Positions 1 through 7,400 of a DNA stretch of 15,392 nt are shown here, piece by piece. Under the pieces are notes generated by a model that was not told the DNA's origin, did not search any database, and saw only the letters and a program-made list of their open reading frames with translations. The translations under genes were made by a program, and so were the position numbers. The first letter of the stretch is position 1; each line of letters starts with the position of its first letter. The stretch comes from DAOTTW01 sp034437615 (GTDB lineage: Bacteria > Chloroflexota > Anaerolineae > Aggregatilineales > Phototrophicaceae): the NCBI GenBank assembly GCA_034437615.1, contig DAOTTW010000037.1:1-15392 (forward strand), in the 5' to 3' direction.

Positions 1-135
1 TATCGCGCAGGCGACAGCTTACAGGACGACACGCTTTTCCCTGGCCTCAGCATCAAAATCCGCGACCTGTTTCAGGACGATGATGACGATGATGACGATA
101 AGGATGAAACAGCAGAATCCAGCGACAACGCATAA
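1..135 (+). CDS. C-terminal fragment of a Uma2-like (DUF820) nuclease-fold protein
   Basis: Reading frame 1 is open from the window edge to a TAA stop and gives 44 residues; the start lies outside the window. The segment YRAGDSL..DTLFPGLSIKIRDLF resembles the typical C-terminal end of Uma2/DUF820 proteins (restriction-endonuclease-like PD-(D/E)xK fold), where a YRPGD-type strand is followed by LPGFSLPVxxLF. That match is from memory of the family; the catalytic residues are upstream and not visible. After this the protein runs into eight consecutive aspartates and a charged tail ending SSDNA. This tail is not part of the family fold and looks like a repeat-grown extension. The function of most Uma2 proteins is unproven. 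Another small protein with an acidic tail cannot be excluded. Confidence 0.6.
   Translation, partial: YRAGDSLQDDTLFPGLSIKIRDLFQDDDDDDDDKDETAESSDNA
76..99 (+). repeat. GAC/GAT repeat encoding an Asp8 tract
   Basis: Eight codons in the order gac gat gat, gac gat gat, gac gat form a 9-nt unit repeated about 2.7 times and encode eight aspartates near the C-terminus of the partial upstream gene. Length changes in steps of 9 nt would keep the frame. Confidence 0.8.
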
Positions 136-136
136 T

Positions 137-165
137 GTGACGAAGCACCATCAGCACAGTATAAT
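137..165 (+). promoter_or_regulatory. Putative sigma70-type promoter for the hyuA-like gene
   Basis: A perfect -10 hexamer TATAAT lies at 160-165. A -35-like GTGACG (four of six matches to TTGACA) lies at 137-142, giving a 17-nt spacer. Transcription would start near 172 and leave a leader of about 34 nt before the ATG at 206. It sits just after the stop codon of the upstream gene, so the hydantoinase gene need not be read from an upstream operon. Confidence 0.55.
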
Positions 166-205
166 CCTCAAAGCACTTATCCACAGACGACAAAGATAAA
201 CGCTT

Positions 206-2188
206 ATGCTGGTTGGCGTCGATATTGGCGGCACATTCACCGACCTTGTTCTGAGCCATAACGGGCAACTGAGCATCCACAAGCTAGCAAGCACACCCCA
301 CAACCCCGCAGAGGCCATGCTTGCGGGCCTGAACGCCATCACAGGCGACCTGAACGCCGTGCAGCAGATCGCGCATGGTTCAACGGTGGCCACCAACGCC
401 ATCCTGGAGCGCAACGGTGCCAGAGCCGCGCTGATTACGACACAGGGCTTCCGGGATGTCCTGTTCATCGGGCGGCAGACGCGCCCTGAGCTATACGCGC
501 TGCAACCGAGCATCCCCGCGCCCCTGATCCCACGTGAGCGCTGCTATGAAATCCCCGAACGGCTGGATTATCGCGGCGACGTGCTGCAAGCGCTGGATTT
601 TGCCGCGCTGGATGCGGTTATCGCGCAGCTTGTAGCGCAAAACGTGAACGCGGTGGCGGTCTGCCTGCTGTACAGCTTCGTGAACCCTGAACATGAGCAA
701 GCCATCCGTGAGCGTATCGTCAGCCGAACCGCTTTAGCCGCCTGGCAGGTGGCGCTATCGTCGGATGTGCTGCCGGAATTCCGCGAATACGAACGGGCCA
801 GCACCACCGCACTCGAAGCCTACGTGCGTCCGGTAATGGTCAATTACGTGCGGGAATTGGCCGACACGCTGCCCGCTCATATCCCCCTGCGCATCATGAA
901 ATCCGACGGTGGTGTGATGAGCGCCAGCCACGTCGCAGCACAGGCCATACACACCGCGCTGAGCGGCCCGGCGGCGGGTGTCATCGGCGCACATCATCTG
1001 GCGACGCTGGCGGGCTACCCTGATGTCATCACGCTGGATATGGGCGGCACGTCAACCGATGTGGCGCTCTGCCCTGCTGCCCTGCAATACGCCGCCGATT
1101 CGCAGATTGACGGCTTGCCGCTACGCGCACGCCTGCTGGATATTGAGACCATCGGCGCAGGGGGCGGCAGCATCGCCCGCCTGGATGCGGGGGGGGCGCT
1201 GCGCGTCGGTCCACAGAGCGCCGGAGCCATGCCGGGGCCGATGGTGTATGGGCGGGGTGGCGAACAACTGACGGTCAGTGATGCCAACGCGCTGCTGGGT
1301 CGGCTGGATGCTGAGCACTTCCTCGGTGGTGGCATGACGCTGGATTTGGCCAGCGCACAGCAGGCCATGACGACGCTGGCACAGCACATACAAACCGACC
1401 CACAGAGCGCCGCACAGGGCATCATCGACGTGGCCAACGTCAACATTGAGCGGGCATTGCGGCGCGTCTCCGTCGCACGCGGGCACGACCCGCGCCGCTT
1501 TACGCTGGTGGCCTTCGGTGGTGCGGGGCCGTTGCACGCCTGTGAAGTGGCTGAGCGCCTGCATATCTCACGGGTGCTGATCCCGCGTTATCCCGGTGTG
1601 TTGTGTGCGCTGGGCCTGCTGGTCGCGGATGTGGTCGTTGAGCAGAGTCGGGCGGTATTGGCGACGCTGAGCAACACGCTAGAGGCGCGTTTACGCGGTG
1701 CTCTGGGCGGCATCCTGGCCGAAGCACGTAACACATTGCAGGCCGATGGCATCCCAGAAGACGCGATTACATATCAGGTGACGCTGGATATGCGTTATCG
1801 TGGGCAAGCGCATGAACTGAACATCGCCTTTACATCCGGGCAGGCGTTGGCTGATGCTTTTCATCAGGCGCACAAAGACGCCTATGGCCACGCGCTGCAT
1901 GATCGCCCGATAGACGTGGTAAATTTACGTGTGCGGGCCATCGCAGCCGTACAGCGACCCGAATTTGCCGCCGCAGCCATCCATGAGCACGCCGCAACGC
2001 CATTCGACCACAAAACGACTGCATCCGGCGGCACGTTGGACTTATATGAGCGTGACGCGCTGGCACCGGGGGCATATTTTTCGGGTGAGGCGCTGCTGTT
2101 TCAGGTGGATAGCACGGTGTATGTGGCGGCGGGCTGGTCAGCGCGGGTGGATGCCTACCGCAATTTGATTCTGGAGGGGGCTGATTAG
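206..2188 (+). CDS. hyuA: Hydantoinase/oxoprolinase family protein, HyuA-type subunit
   Basis: The 660-residue product has the full HyuA/N-methylhydantoinase A plan. The N-terminal ASKHA-type phosphate loop DIGGTFTD is at residues 6-13 and GSTVATNAILERNGA is near 58-72. The second half has LSGPAAGVIGA, DMGGTSTDVAL (from residue 278), IGAGGGS (from 316), then VARGHDPRRF and AFGGAGPLHA. A C-terminal beta-rich domain follows from about residue 500. Family members use ATP to open hydantoins or 5-oxoproline, or to carboxylate acetone or acetophenone; substrate cannot be told from sequence. The ATG at 206 is fixed because an in-frame TAA lies at 197-199 and the conserved domain starts at residue 3. 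There is no clear Shine-Dalgarno. Length is typical for the separate A subunit, but no hyuB follows: the next gene is on the opposite strand. The symbol denotes the family, not a proven activity. Confidence 0.93.
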   Translation: MLVGVDIGGTFTDLVLSHNGQLSIHKLASTPHNPAEAMLAGLNAITGDLNAVQQIAHGSTVATNAILERNGARAALITTQGFRDVLFIGRQTRPELYALQPSIPAPLIPRERCYEIPERLDYRGDVLQALDFAALDAVIAQLVAQNVNAVAVCLLYSFVNPEHEQAIRERIVSRTALAAWQVALSSDVLPEFREYERASTTALEAYVRPVMVNYVRELADTLPAHIPLRIMKSDGGVMSASHVAAQAIHTALSGPAAGVIGAHHLATLAGYPDVITLDMGGTSTDVALCPAALQYAADSQIDGLPLRARLLDIETIGAGGGSIARLDAGGALRVGPQSAGAMPGPMVYGRGGEQLTVSDANALLGRLDAEHFLGGGMTLDLASAQQAMTTLAQHIQTDPQSAAQGIIDVANVNIERALRRVSVARGHDPRRFTLVAFGGAGPLHACEVAERLHISRVLIPRYPGVLCALGLLVADVVVEQSRAVLATLSNTLEARLRGALGGILAEARNTLQADGIPEDAITYQVTLDMRYRGQAHELNIAFTSGQALADAFHQAHKDAYGHALHDRPIDVVNLRVRAIAAVQRPEFAAAAIHEHAATPFDHKTTASGGTLDLYERDALAPGAYFSGEALLFQVDSTVYVAAGWSARVDAYRNLILEGAD

Positions 2189-2286
2189 CAGATAGCGGAC
2201 GCAGCAAGCCGCGTCCCTACAATCATACGGGTTTGTTTTCGTTTATCCATGAGCAGATGGCAGGGTATTTTTGCTGACACGCTTGC
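2189..2286. other. Convergent intergenic spacer between hyuA-like gene and thiN
   Basis: Two genes end facing each other across 98 bases. The only structure seen is the hairpin at 2197-2216. A T-rich stretch (gtttgttttcgttt) follows on the plus strand, but about 15 nt after the stem, too far for a textbook intrinsic terminator. Confidence 0.6.
2197..2216. repeat. REP-like hairpin in convergent spacer, possible terminator
   Basis: GGACGC (2197-2202) pairs with GCGTCC (2211-2216) around an 8-nt loop, giving a perfect 6-bp GC-rich stem nine bases after the hyuA-like stop codon. No U-tract follows directly on either strand, so intrinsic termination is only possible, not shown. The flanking context resembles short dispersed intergenic palindromes of Chloroflexota and other bacteria; this is recollection, and only a genome-wide copy count would settle it. 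Confidence 0.45.
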
Positions 2287-2952
2287 TTATTCTGCCTCGC
2301 CTATCGTATGCACGCACAGCAACAGCCCATCGCGCAGGCTGACCTGAGCGCGTTCAGCCGATAAACGGTTGCTGACGCCCCGCGCCGGGCCGAAATACAG
2401 CGTTTCATCGTGCAGCGCATACTTCAGGTGTTGCGTGTTGATGCCCTGCACCGGGCCACCAATCGGAATCAGCGAGACCGTATCGCCAATGCTGCCCGTT
2501 AACGTGTGCTCGCCTGCCCGTAACAGCCGCATTTCCTGGTCATCTGCGACAAGCGCCACATCACAGTCGGCCAATTCCGGCAGCGCCAGCAGATAAATAT
2601 TGGCCATCACCATATCAAGGCGGCCACCTACACCGCCGATGATGCGCACCCAGGCGACATCTTGCTTTGCCGCCCACGTCAGCGCGAGTTCTAAATCGGT
2701 GGCGTCTTTGTCGCGGGGGTGGCGTTCGACCTGTGCGCCGTTGTGCGCCAACTGCTCAAGCTCCGACGGCAGCAACGAATCCATATCGCCAATCACGCGG
2801 TCCACCTGAAAGCCGAAGTAGGCGGCCACACGTGCGCCACCGTCGGCAACGATAATGAGCGGGTCGGCTGCCTGCGCAAAGATACGGCGCACCATCGGCC
2901 CATCGTTCGGTTCGCCGTTGGCGAATACCAGCGCATGTTTCTGTGTCGTCAT
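2287..2952 (-). CDS. thiN: Thiamine diphosphokinase (thiamine pyrophosphokinase)
   Basis: The 221-residue product catalyses ATP + thiamine -> AMP + thiamine diphosphate (EC 2.7.6.2), the salvage step giving active vitamin B1. All family blocks are present: FANGE (10-14), VADGGAR (35-41), the acidic VIGDMDSL (53-60) expected to bind Mg/ATP, DKDATDLELAL (from 81), GGVGGRLDM, and a C-terminal half with ISLI-like strand DTVSLIP, a GPARGVSNRL block and DGLLLCVHT for thiamine binding. Length is normal for the YloS/ThiN type. The ATG at 2952 (MTTQKH) is chosen because conserved sequence begins right after it. The in-frame ATG at 2997 would overlap the upstream hydrolase gene and add 15 non-conserved residues. 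The hydrolase stop codon lies 16 nt upstream, so the two are probably co-transcribed. No TPP riboswitch (thi-box) is visible ahead of it, unlike many thiamine biosynthesis genes. Confidence 0.93.
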   Translation of the reverse strand: MTTQKHALVFANGEPNDGPMVRRIFAQAADPLIIVADGGARVAAYFGFQVDRVIGDMDSLLPSELEQLAHNGAQVERHPRDKDATDLELALTWAAKQDVAWVRIIGGVGGRLDMVMANIYLLALPELADCDVALVADDQEMRLLRAGEHTLTGSIGDTVSLIPIGGPVQGINTQHLKYALHDETLYFGPARGVSNRLSAERAQVSLRDGLLLCVHTIGEAE

Positions 2953-2968
2953 GATTTTTTGGGTTTTT

Positions 2969-4018
2969 CTAGCGGTTGCGGCGCAGCCAACGGCCACGCA
3001 CTTCTAATTCATTGATAGTCGCTGTATCCAGGAAATCAGTCGTCAGGCGGGGAAAGGCTTCTAGCTCAAGCATGGGGAAATGGCGCACACCATCCAGTAG
3101 AATTGGCACAAGCACGTCTTCTTTTTCGTAGGTCAAATAAGAGAGGATGTCCTCGCTGGGTTTGGCAAGGATGGGGTCTTCTTTGCCGTGCACGAGCACC
3201 GTCGGCGCGGTAATGCGGCGTATATCATCCAACATACGGCCCGCTTCAAACGTCTGCGTAGAGGCCAGCAATGTACGCGCATCGGTCTTATCGACATCGG
3301 GGCGCATCCGTTCATAGATTGGGTCGCTGCGCTTGAAGCAACGTTCCAGCAATTCCGTTAGTTTGCGCCCACTGAATGCCTCTTGCAGCGGGTTGGACAC
3401 CTGGCCGTTGCTCTGCTGCGCCTCGGTAATTTGACGCGCACGGTTCACAAGCTGCTGTCGGTCGATGGGGTTGATGCGGCCAATGGTCGGCAATTCGTGG
3501 AAGGGCGTATCGCCCTCGCCGTTTGCGCTGGCATCATTTTGATTGGATGCGCTTTCGACGGTTTCATCCAGATGCGGTGCCAGAGAATAGCGGTCACGGC
3601 TGGTCAGCATGACACGGGTGCCCGCTGGAACGCGCTCTTTGAGGTCGCCGGGGTCGAATAGGGGCAAGCTAGCGAGCAGCAAACGAGCGATGCGGCTGGG
3701 GTTTTGCAGCGCAAAATGCACGCCGACCATCGCGCCCAGGCCATGACCGATGAAGGCCGCCTTCGGGATACCTAGCTGGTCCATGAATTGCCGCAGCACG
3801 TCTGCTTGATAGTCTACGGCGTAACGGTCCGGGTTCTTCGCGGAATCGCCAAAGCCAACCAGGTCCAGTGTGTAGACGCTGTAGCGCAAATGCAACGTCT
3901 GCATCAGCGGAATCCAATAGCGCCAGGAGCCGAGCCAGCCGTGAGCGAGGATCACGGGCCTGCCGCGCCCCAGCTTTTCATAATGGATTAGATCGCCTCC
4001 GATGGTGATGGCGCTCAT
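2969..4018 (-). CDS. Alpha/beta-hydrolase fold protein with nucleophile Ser replaced by Gly
   Basis: This 349-residue protein has a standard alpha/beta-hydrolase core: oxyanion-hole motif HGWLG (26-30), LDLVGFGDSA (51-60), nucleophile-elbow strand AAFIGHGLGAMVG, acid strand VLVHGKEDP (Asp281 the likely catalytic acid) and RHFPMLE (His313). The elbow normally reads G-x-S-x-G; here it reads G91-H-G93-L-G95, and codon 93 (3742-3740) is clearly GGC. Ser-type hydrolysis is therefore unlikely, although the acid, histidine and oxyanion positions remain. The lid region (about 121-265) is long and includes a polar stretch rich in N, S, D, E and G (about 150-172). There is no signal peptide, so it is probably cytoplasmic. 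A GAGGG lies very close to the ATG. It sits between a CheY-like receiver and thiN on one strand. It could be a pseudo-enzyme or ligand-binding protein; the function is unknown. Confidence 0.85.
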   Translation of the reverse strand: MSAITIGGDLIHYEKLGRGRPVILAHGWLGSWRYWIPLMQTLHLRYSVYTLDLVGFGDSAKNPDRYAVDYQADVLRQFMDQLGIPKAAFIGHGLGAMVGVHFALQNPSRIARLLLASLPLFDPGDLKERVPAGTRVMLTSRDRYSLAPHLDETVESASNQNDASANGEGDTPFHELPTIGRINPIDRQQLVNRARQITEAQQSNGQVSNPLQEAFSGRKLTELLERCFKRSDPIYERMRPDVDKTDARTLLASTQTFEAGRMLDDIRRITAPTVLVHGKEDPILAKPSEDILSYLTYEKEDVLVPILLDGVRHFPMLELEAFPRLTTDFLDTATINELEVRGRWLRRNR

Positions 4019-4064
4019 GACCCTCAGCCTAACTTAACTACATGTGCGGGCAACACGCGCATGG

Positions 4065-4442
4065 CTACGCAATGCCCAGCTTTGACAGAATTTCGGCCAC
4101 ACGTTGCGTCAGTTCATCGGGCGCAAAGGGCTTCAGGATGTAATCCGCTGCCCCAGCATCCTTACCCGCCTCAACCTCTTCATCCTGCCCCTTTGCAGAG
4201 AGAATGATAACCGGAATGTGCCGCACCGTTTCGATTTCCTTTAATGCGCGGATCACCTCATAGCCGGTCAGCTTCGGCATCCGCACATCCGTCATAATCA
4301 GGTCCGGCGTGTGATCTTGCGCCAGGGCCAGCGCTTCTTCACCGTTGCGTGCCTGCGTGATCGTGTGCCCTGCGAATTGCAGCGTAAACGTAATCAGTTC
4401 GCGTATATCACGTTCATCTTCCGCGACGAGGATGTGCGCCAT
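4065..4442 (-). CDS. Stand-alone CheY-like response regulator receiver
   Basis: The 125-residue protein is a single REC domain with no output domain. Seen are the acidic pocket E8/D9/E10, the phospho-accepting Asp52 in LIMTDVRMPKLTG, Ser82 in VIILSAKG and Lys104 in the ILKPF motif, so it should be competent for phosphotransfer. An AGAGG-type ribosome site lies a few bases before the ATG. The kinase gene ends 37 nt upstream on the same strand, making this the most likely direct phosphate acceptor of that kinase. With no DNA-binding domain it must act by protein contact or as a phosphorelay intermediate. Confidence 0.92.
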   Translation of the reverse strand: MAHILVAEDERDIRELITFTLQFAGHTITQARNGEEALALAQDHTPDLIMTDVRMPKLTGYEVIRALKEIETVRHIPVIILSAKGQDEEVEAGKDAGAADYILKPFAPDELTQRVAEILSKLGIA

Positions 4443-4479
4443 TAACTGCCTCTACTCTTTATCTTTTGTTTTTTATTCT

Positions 4480-7400
4480 TTAGCCTTCTGTTGGCCCCGT
4501 ATTTGTGGCCATATCTCTACCCATGTCGATTCGGAACATCTCACGGGTTTCGTTGACGTAAGCGGGTTGTTCAATGGGTAATTTGATATAGAAGGTCGTG
4601 CCTGTGCCCAATTTCGACTCGAACCAGATTTCGCCATTATGCAACGCCACCAAATCCTGCGCTAAGGATAAGCCCAGGCCGGTCCCCGCGACATCAAGTT
4701 CTACCGCGTGCTGCTGATAGCGTTCAAAGCGCCGCCAGACGGCCTCTTTGAAGTCATCCGGTATGCCGACGCCGGTATCTGCGATGCTGATGAGCACGCT
4801 TTTTTCGTCTGGTTGATTTTGCACACTAACGTCTATCTTACCACCCGGCTCGGTGTAATTAAAGGCGTTCTCAACCACGTTGACCAGCACCTCACGCAGC
4901 TTTTCACGGTCTGCGCGGATGGGCGGTATGCTGGGGTCGAGCACCGTTCTGGTGTGCAAGCCTTTGTTGCTGTTCATCACCCGCGTGCTGATCTGATCCA
5001 TCACATCGCTGACCAGATCGGCCACGTCAACCGTCTGCACCAAAAGCATCTCTTCGCGGTCCAGCTTGGCGATGTCCAGCACATCGTTCACCAGGGCCGT
5101 CAGGCGCTCCACGTTTTCTTTGATCGTGCGCACGAATTGCATCTGCGCACCGGAGAGTTCGCCGCCGATGCCCTGCAAGAGCATATCCGTATAGCCTGCA
5201 ATCGGCGTGAGTGGTGTACGCATCTCATGCGAGACGTTCTTCACGAATTCGCTCTTGGTGCGGTCCGCTTCCACATCGCGGGTGATGTCACGGAACACCG
5301 AGACCGTGCCCAGGAACAAATCACCGATATACACAGGCGATAGATACGCGCTTACGATGCGGTCGCCCAGGTCAATCTGGTCGATTAAGAGTTCTTCGGG
5401 CAGTTCGTCGCTGTCGATGCGCTGCGTCCAGGCGTTAATCAGGCGTTGCCAGCGCTTATCCGATGTGCGATACAAGCCTGCCAGACGCAGTACGGGCTTG
5501 TCGATGACTTCATCACGCGGGATTTGCAGGATGCGCTCGGCGGCGGTGTTGAACGTGACGATATTGCCGGCGGCATCCGCGAAGAGCACGCCATCGTTGA
5601 TGCCTTCCAGAATGGCGAGGTTCTTCTGTGCTTCGCGTTGCTCTGTGCCCAGCAGCGTGCCCATTTGTTCAGCCTGATTGCGGATCAGCAGATACAGGTC
5701 GGTGCTGCTCATAGAGGTAGCCACCTGCGCCGCCGCCGGGACCAACAGCTTAAGGTGGTTCTCCGTGAAGGCGGCTGGCTCATCGCTCAGCAGCACCATG
5801 ACACCACGCGGGTCTTCGTTTGTCTCTAAGATAACGGCCAGCGCACTACGCACATCGGCTGCACCCGGCAACGTCTCATCCCAGTAGGCTTGGCCACGCA
5901 CGTCATCGACAACAATCACATGGTCAACCGTATCGTCATGGGCCAGCAGCCAGGACGCCAGCTCTGCGGCGATGTGGCCGACATCTTTTTCTTCGTCTTT
6001 TTCTTTTTCTTTTTCTTTTTGGCCTTCGCCCTCCTGATGGATGACGCTGTTGGGGTTTAGCCAGGCCTGCGCAGACAGGCTATCCGTCACCGGGTTGTAG
6101 ATCATAATGACGCCATCTGTCGCATTGACGGCACGCCCCACCATGCCCAACGCACGCTGTAGCAGGTGCTCCATGTTCAACGTGCGGGAAAGCTCCGATG
6201 TAATCTGGTAAAGCTGATCCAGGCGATCACGTTCTTCTTCCAGTTCGTCGGTGCGGTCCTGAACTTCACGTTCCAGCGTATCCGCAAAGCCCGATACCTG
6301 CTCGAACAGGCGTGCATTTTGCAGCGCCAGCCCCAATTGTGAGCCGACTGTATCCAGGATGCGCTGATCGTTGATGCCGAAGGGGTCGGTTTGTTCTACG
6401 TTGCGGATGGCCAGCACACCCGTCACCTTACCACCAGAGCGGAAGGGCACACCGAGATACGCCTGAATGCTGCCCTCAGCCGATTCGATGCCCATACCAT
6501 GCAAGACCTGCGCGATACTGTAAAAGCGGTCCGCGCCCAGTGGCAGGGTCAGGCCACGCCGAATGATGTAGGATACTTCGTCTTTGCCCATTGCACGCGG
6601 CGGGATGCTGAATTGCGAGCCATCCCTGCGGACCGCCATCGGGAAGGTGATGCGCTCTTGCGCTTCATCGTAGAGCGCCACGTAAAGCTCATCGGCGTCC
6701 GTCACCAGCGGCAAACGCTGCTGGATGGTGCGCAGGATGTTTTGAATATTCAGCGTGGACGAAATTTCCTGCGAGATGTTGTTAATCACGTCGAGTTCGA
6801 CGAAGCGTGCTGTGGTTTCGTCCGTCAGTTGCGCGTTCTGGATGGCCACCGCCACCTGCGTACCCAGGACACGCGCAAGCCGCACCTTCTGCTGTGTGAG
6901 CGTCTCTTGATCGTTGGATTTCTGGTCGAGTTGGATCAGGCCGATTGAATTTTCGCGCACGACCAGCGGCACCAGCAAGCGTGCCCCATGACCGCGCTCG
7001 CGCAGTTCGGCCAGTTCTTCAGGGAAGGGTGGCGGCACCGCTTCGTCGTCCTGAGCGGGCACATCTGCGATCACGACCACATCGCGCTTACGCAGGGCCT
7101 GGTTACGCGCCGGGTAATCGGCCTCGCGGAAAACCATGCCCTTCGTGATGTGCGCTAGTGGCTGACCCTGCCTATCGACGGCAAATTCAACGTCCAGTTC
7201 ACCGCCGACCTCATCCCAGGTCGTGATAATGCAATCGTCCATCTCTAGCGCGGTGAACATCAGATCAGCCACCGTGTCGAACACTTCGTCCAGCGTGCGG
7301 GCCAGTGATGTCGCTTGCGCCGCCTGCAAGAGCGTGCTCAGTTCGTCGGTGCGCTCGAAGGCTTGCTCGAACAGGTCCGCATTTGCCAGCGCGATAGCGA

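Noticed and set aside
88..102. DDDDK enterokinase-like motif in the partial upstream protein
   Set aside because: It is a chance product of an aspartate repeat followed by lysine; no processing role is implied.
2953..2997. Longer thiN start at 2997
   Set aside because: It would overlap the hydrolase gene by 29 nt and add residues before the conserved family start; MTTQKH at 2952 fits better.
4041..4063. Hairpin CATGTGCG...CGCGCATG between the CheY-like gene and the hydrolase gene as a terminator
   Set aside because: On the transcribed (minus) strand it has a C-A mismatch and no U-tract; it is not convincing enough to split the cluster.
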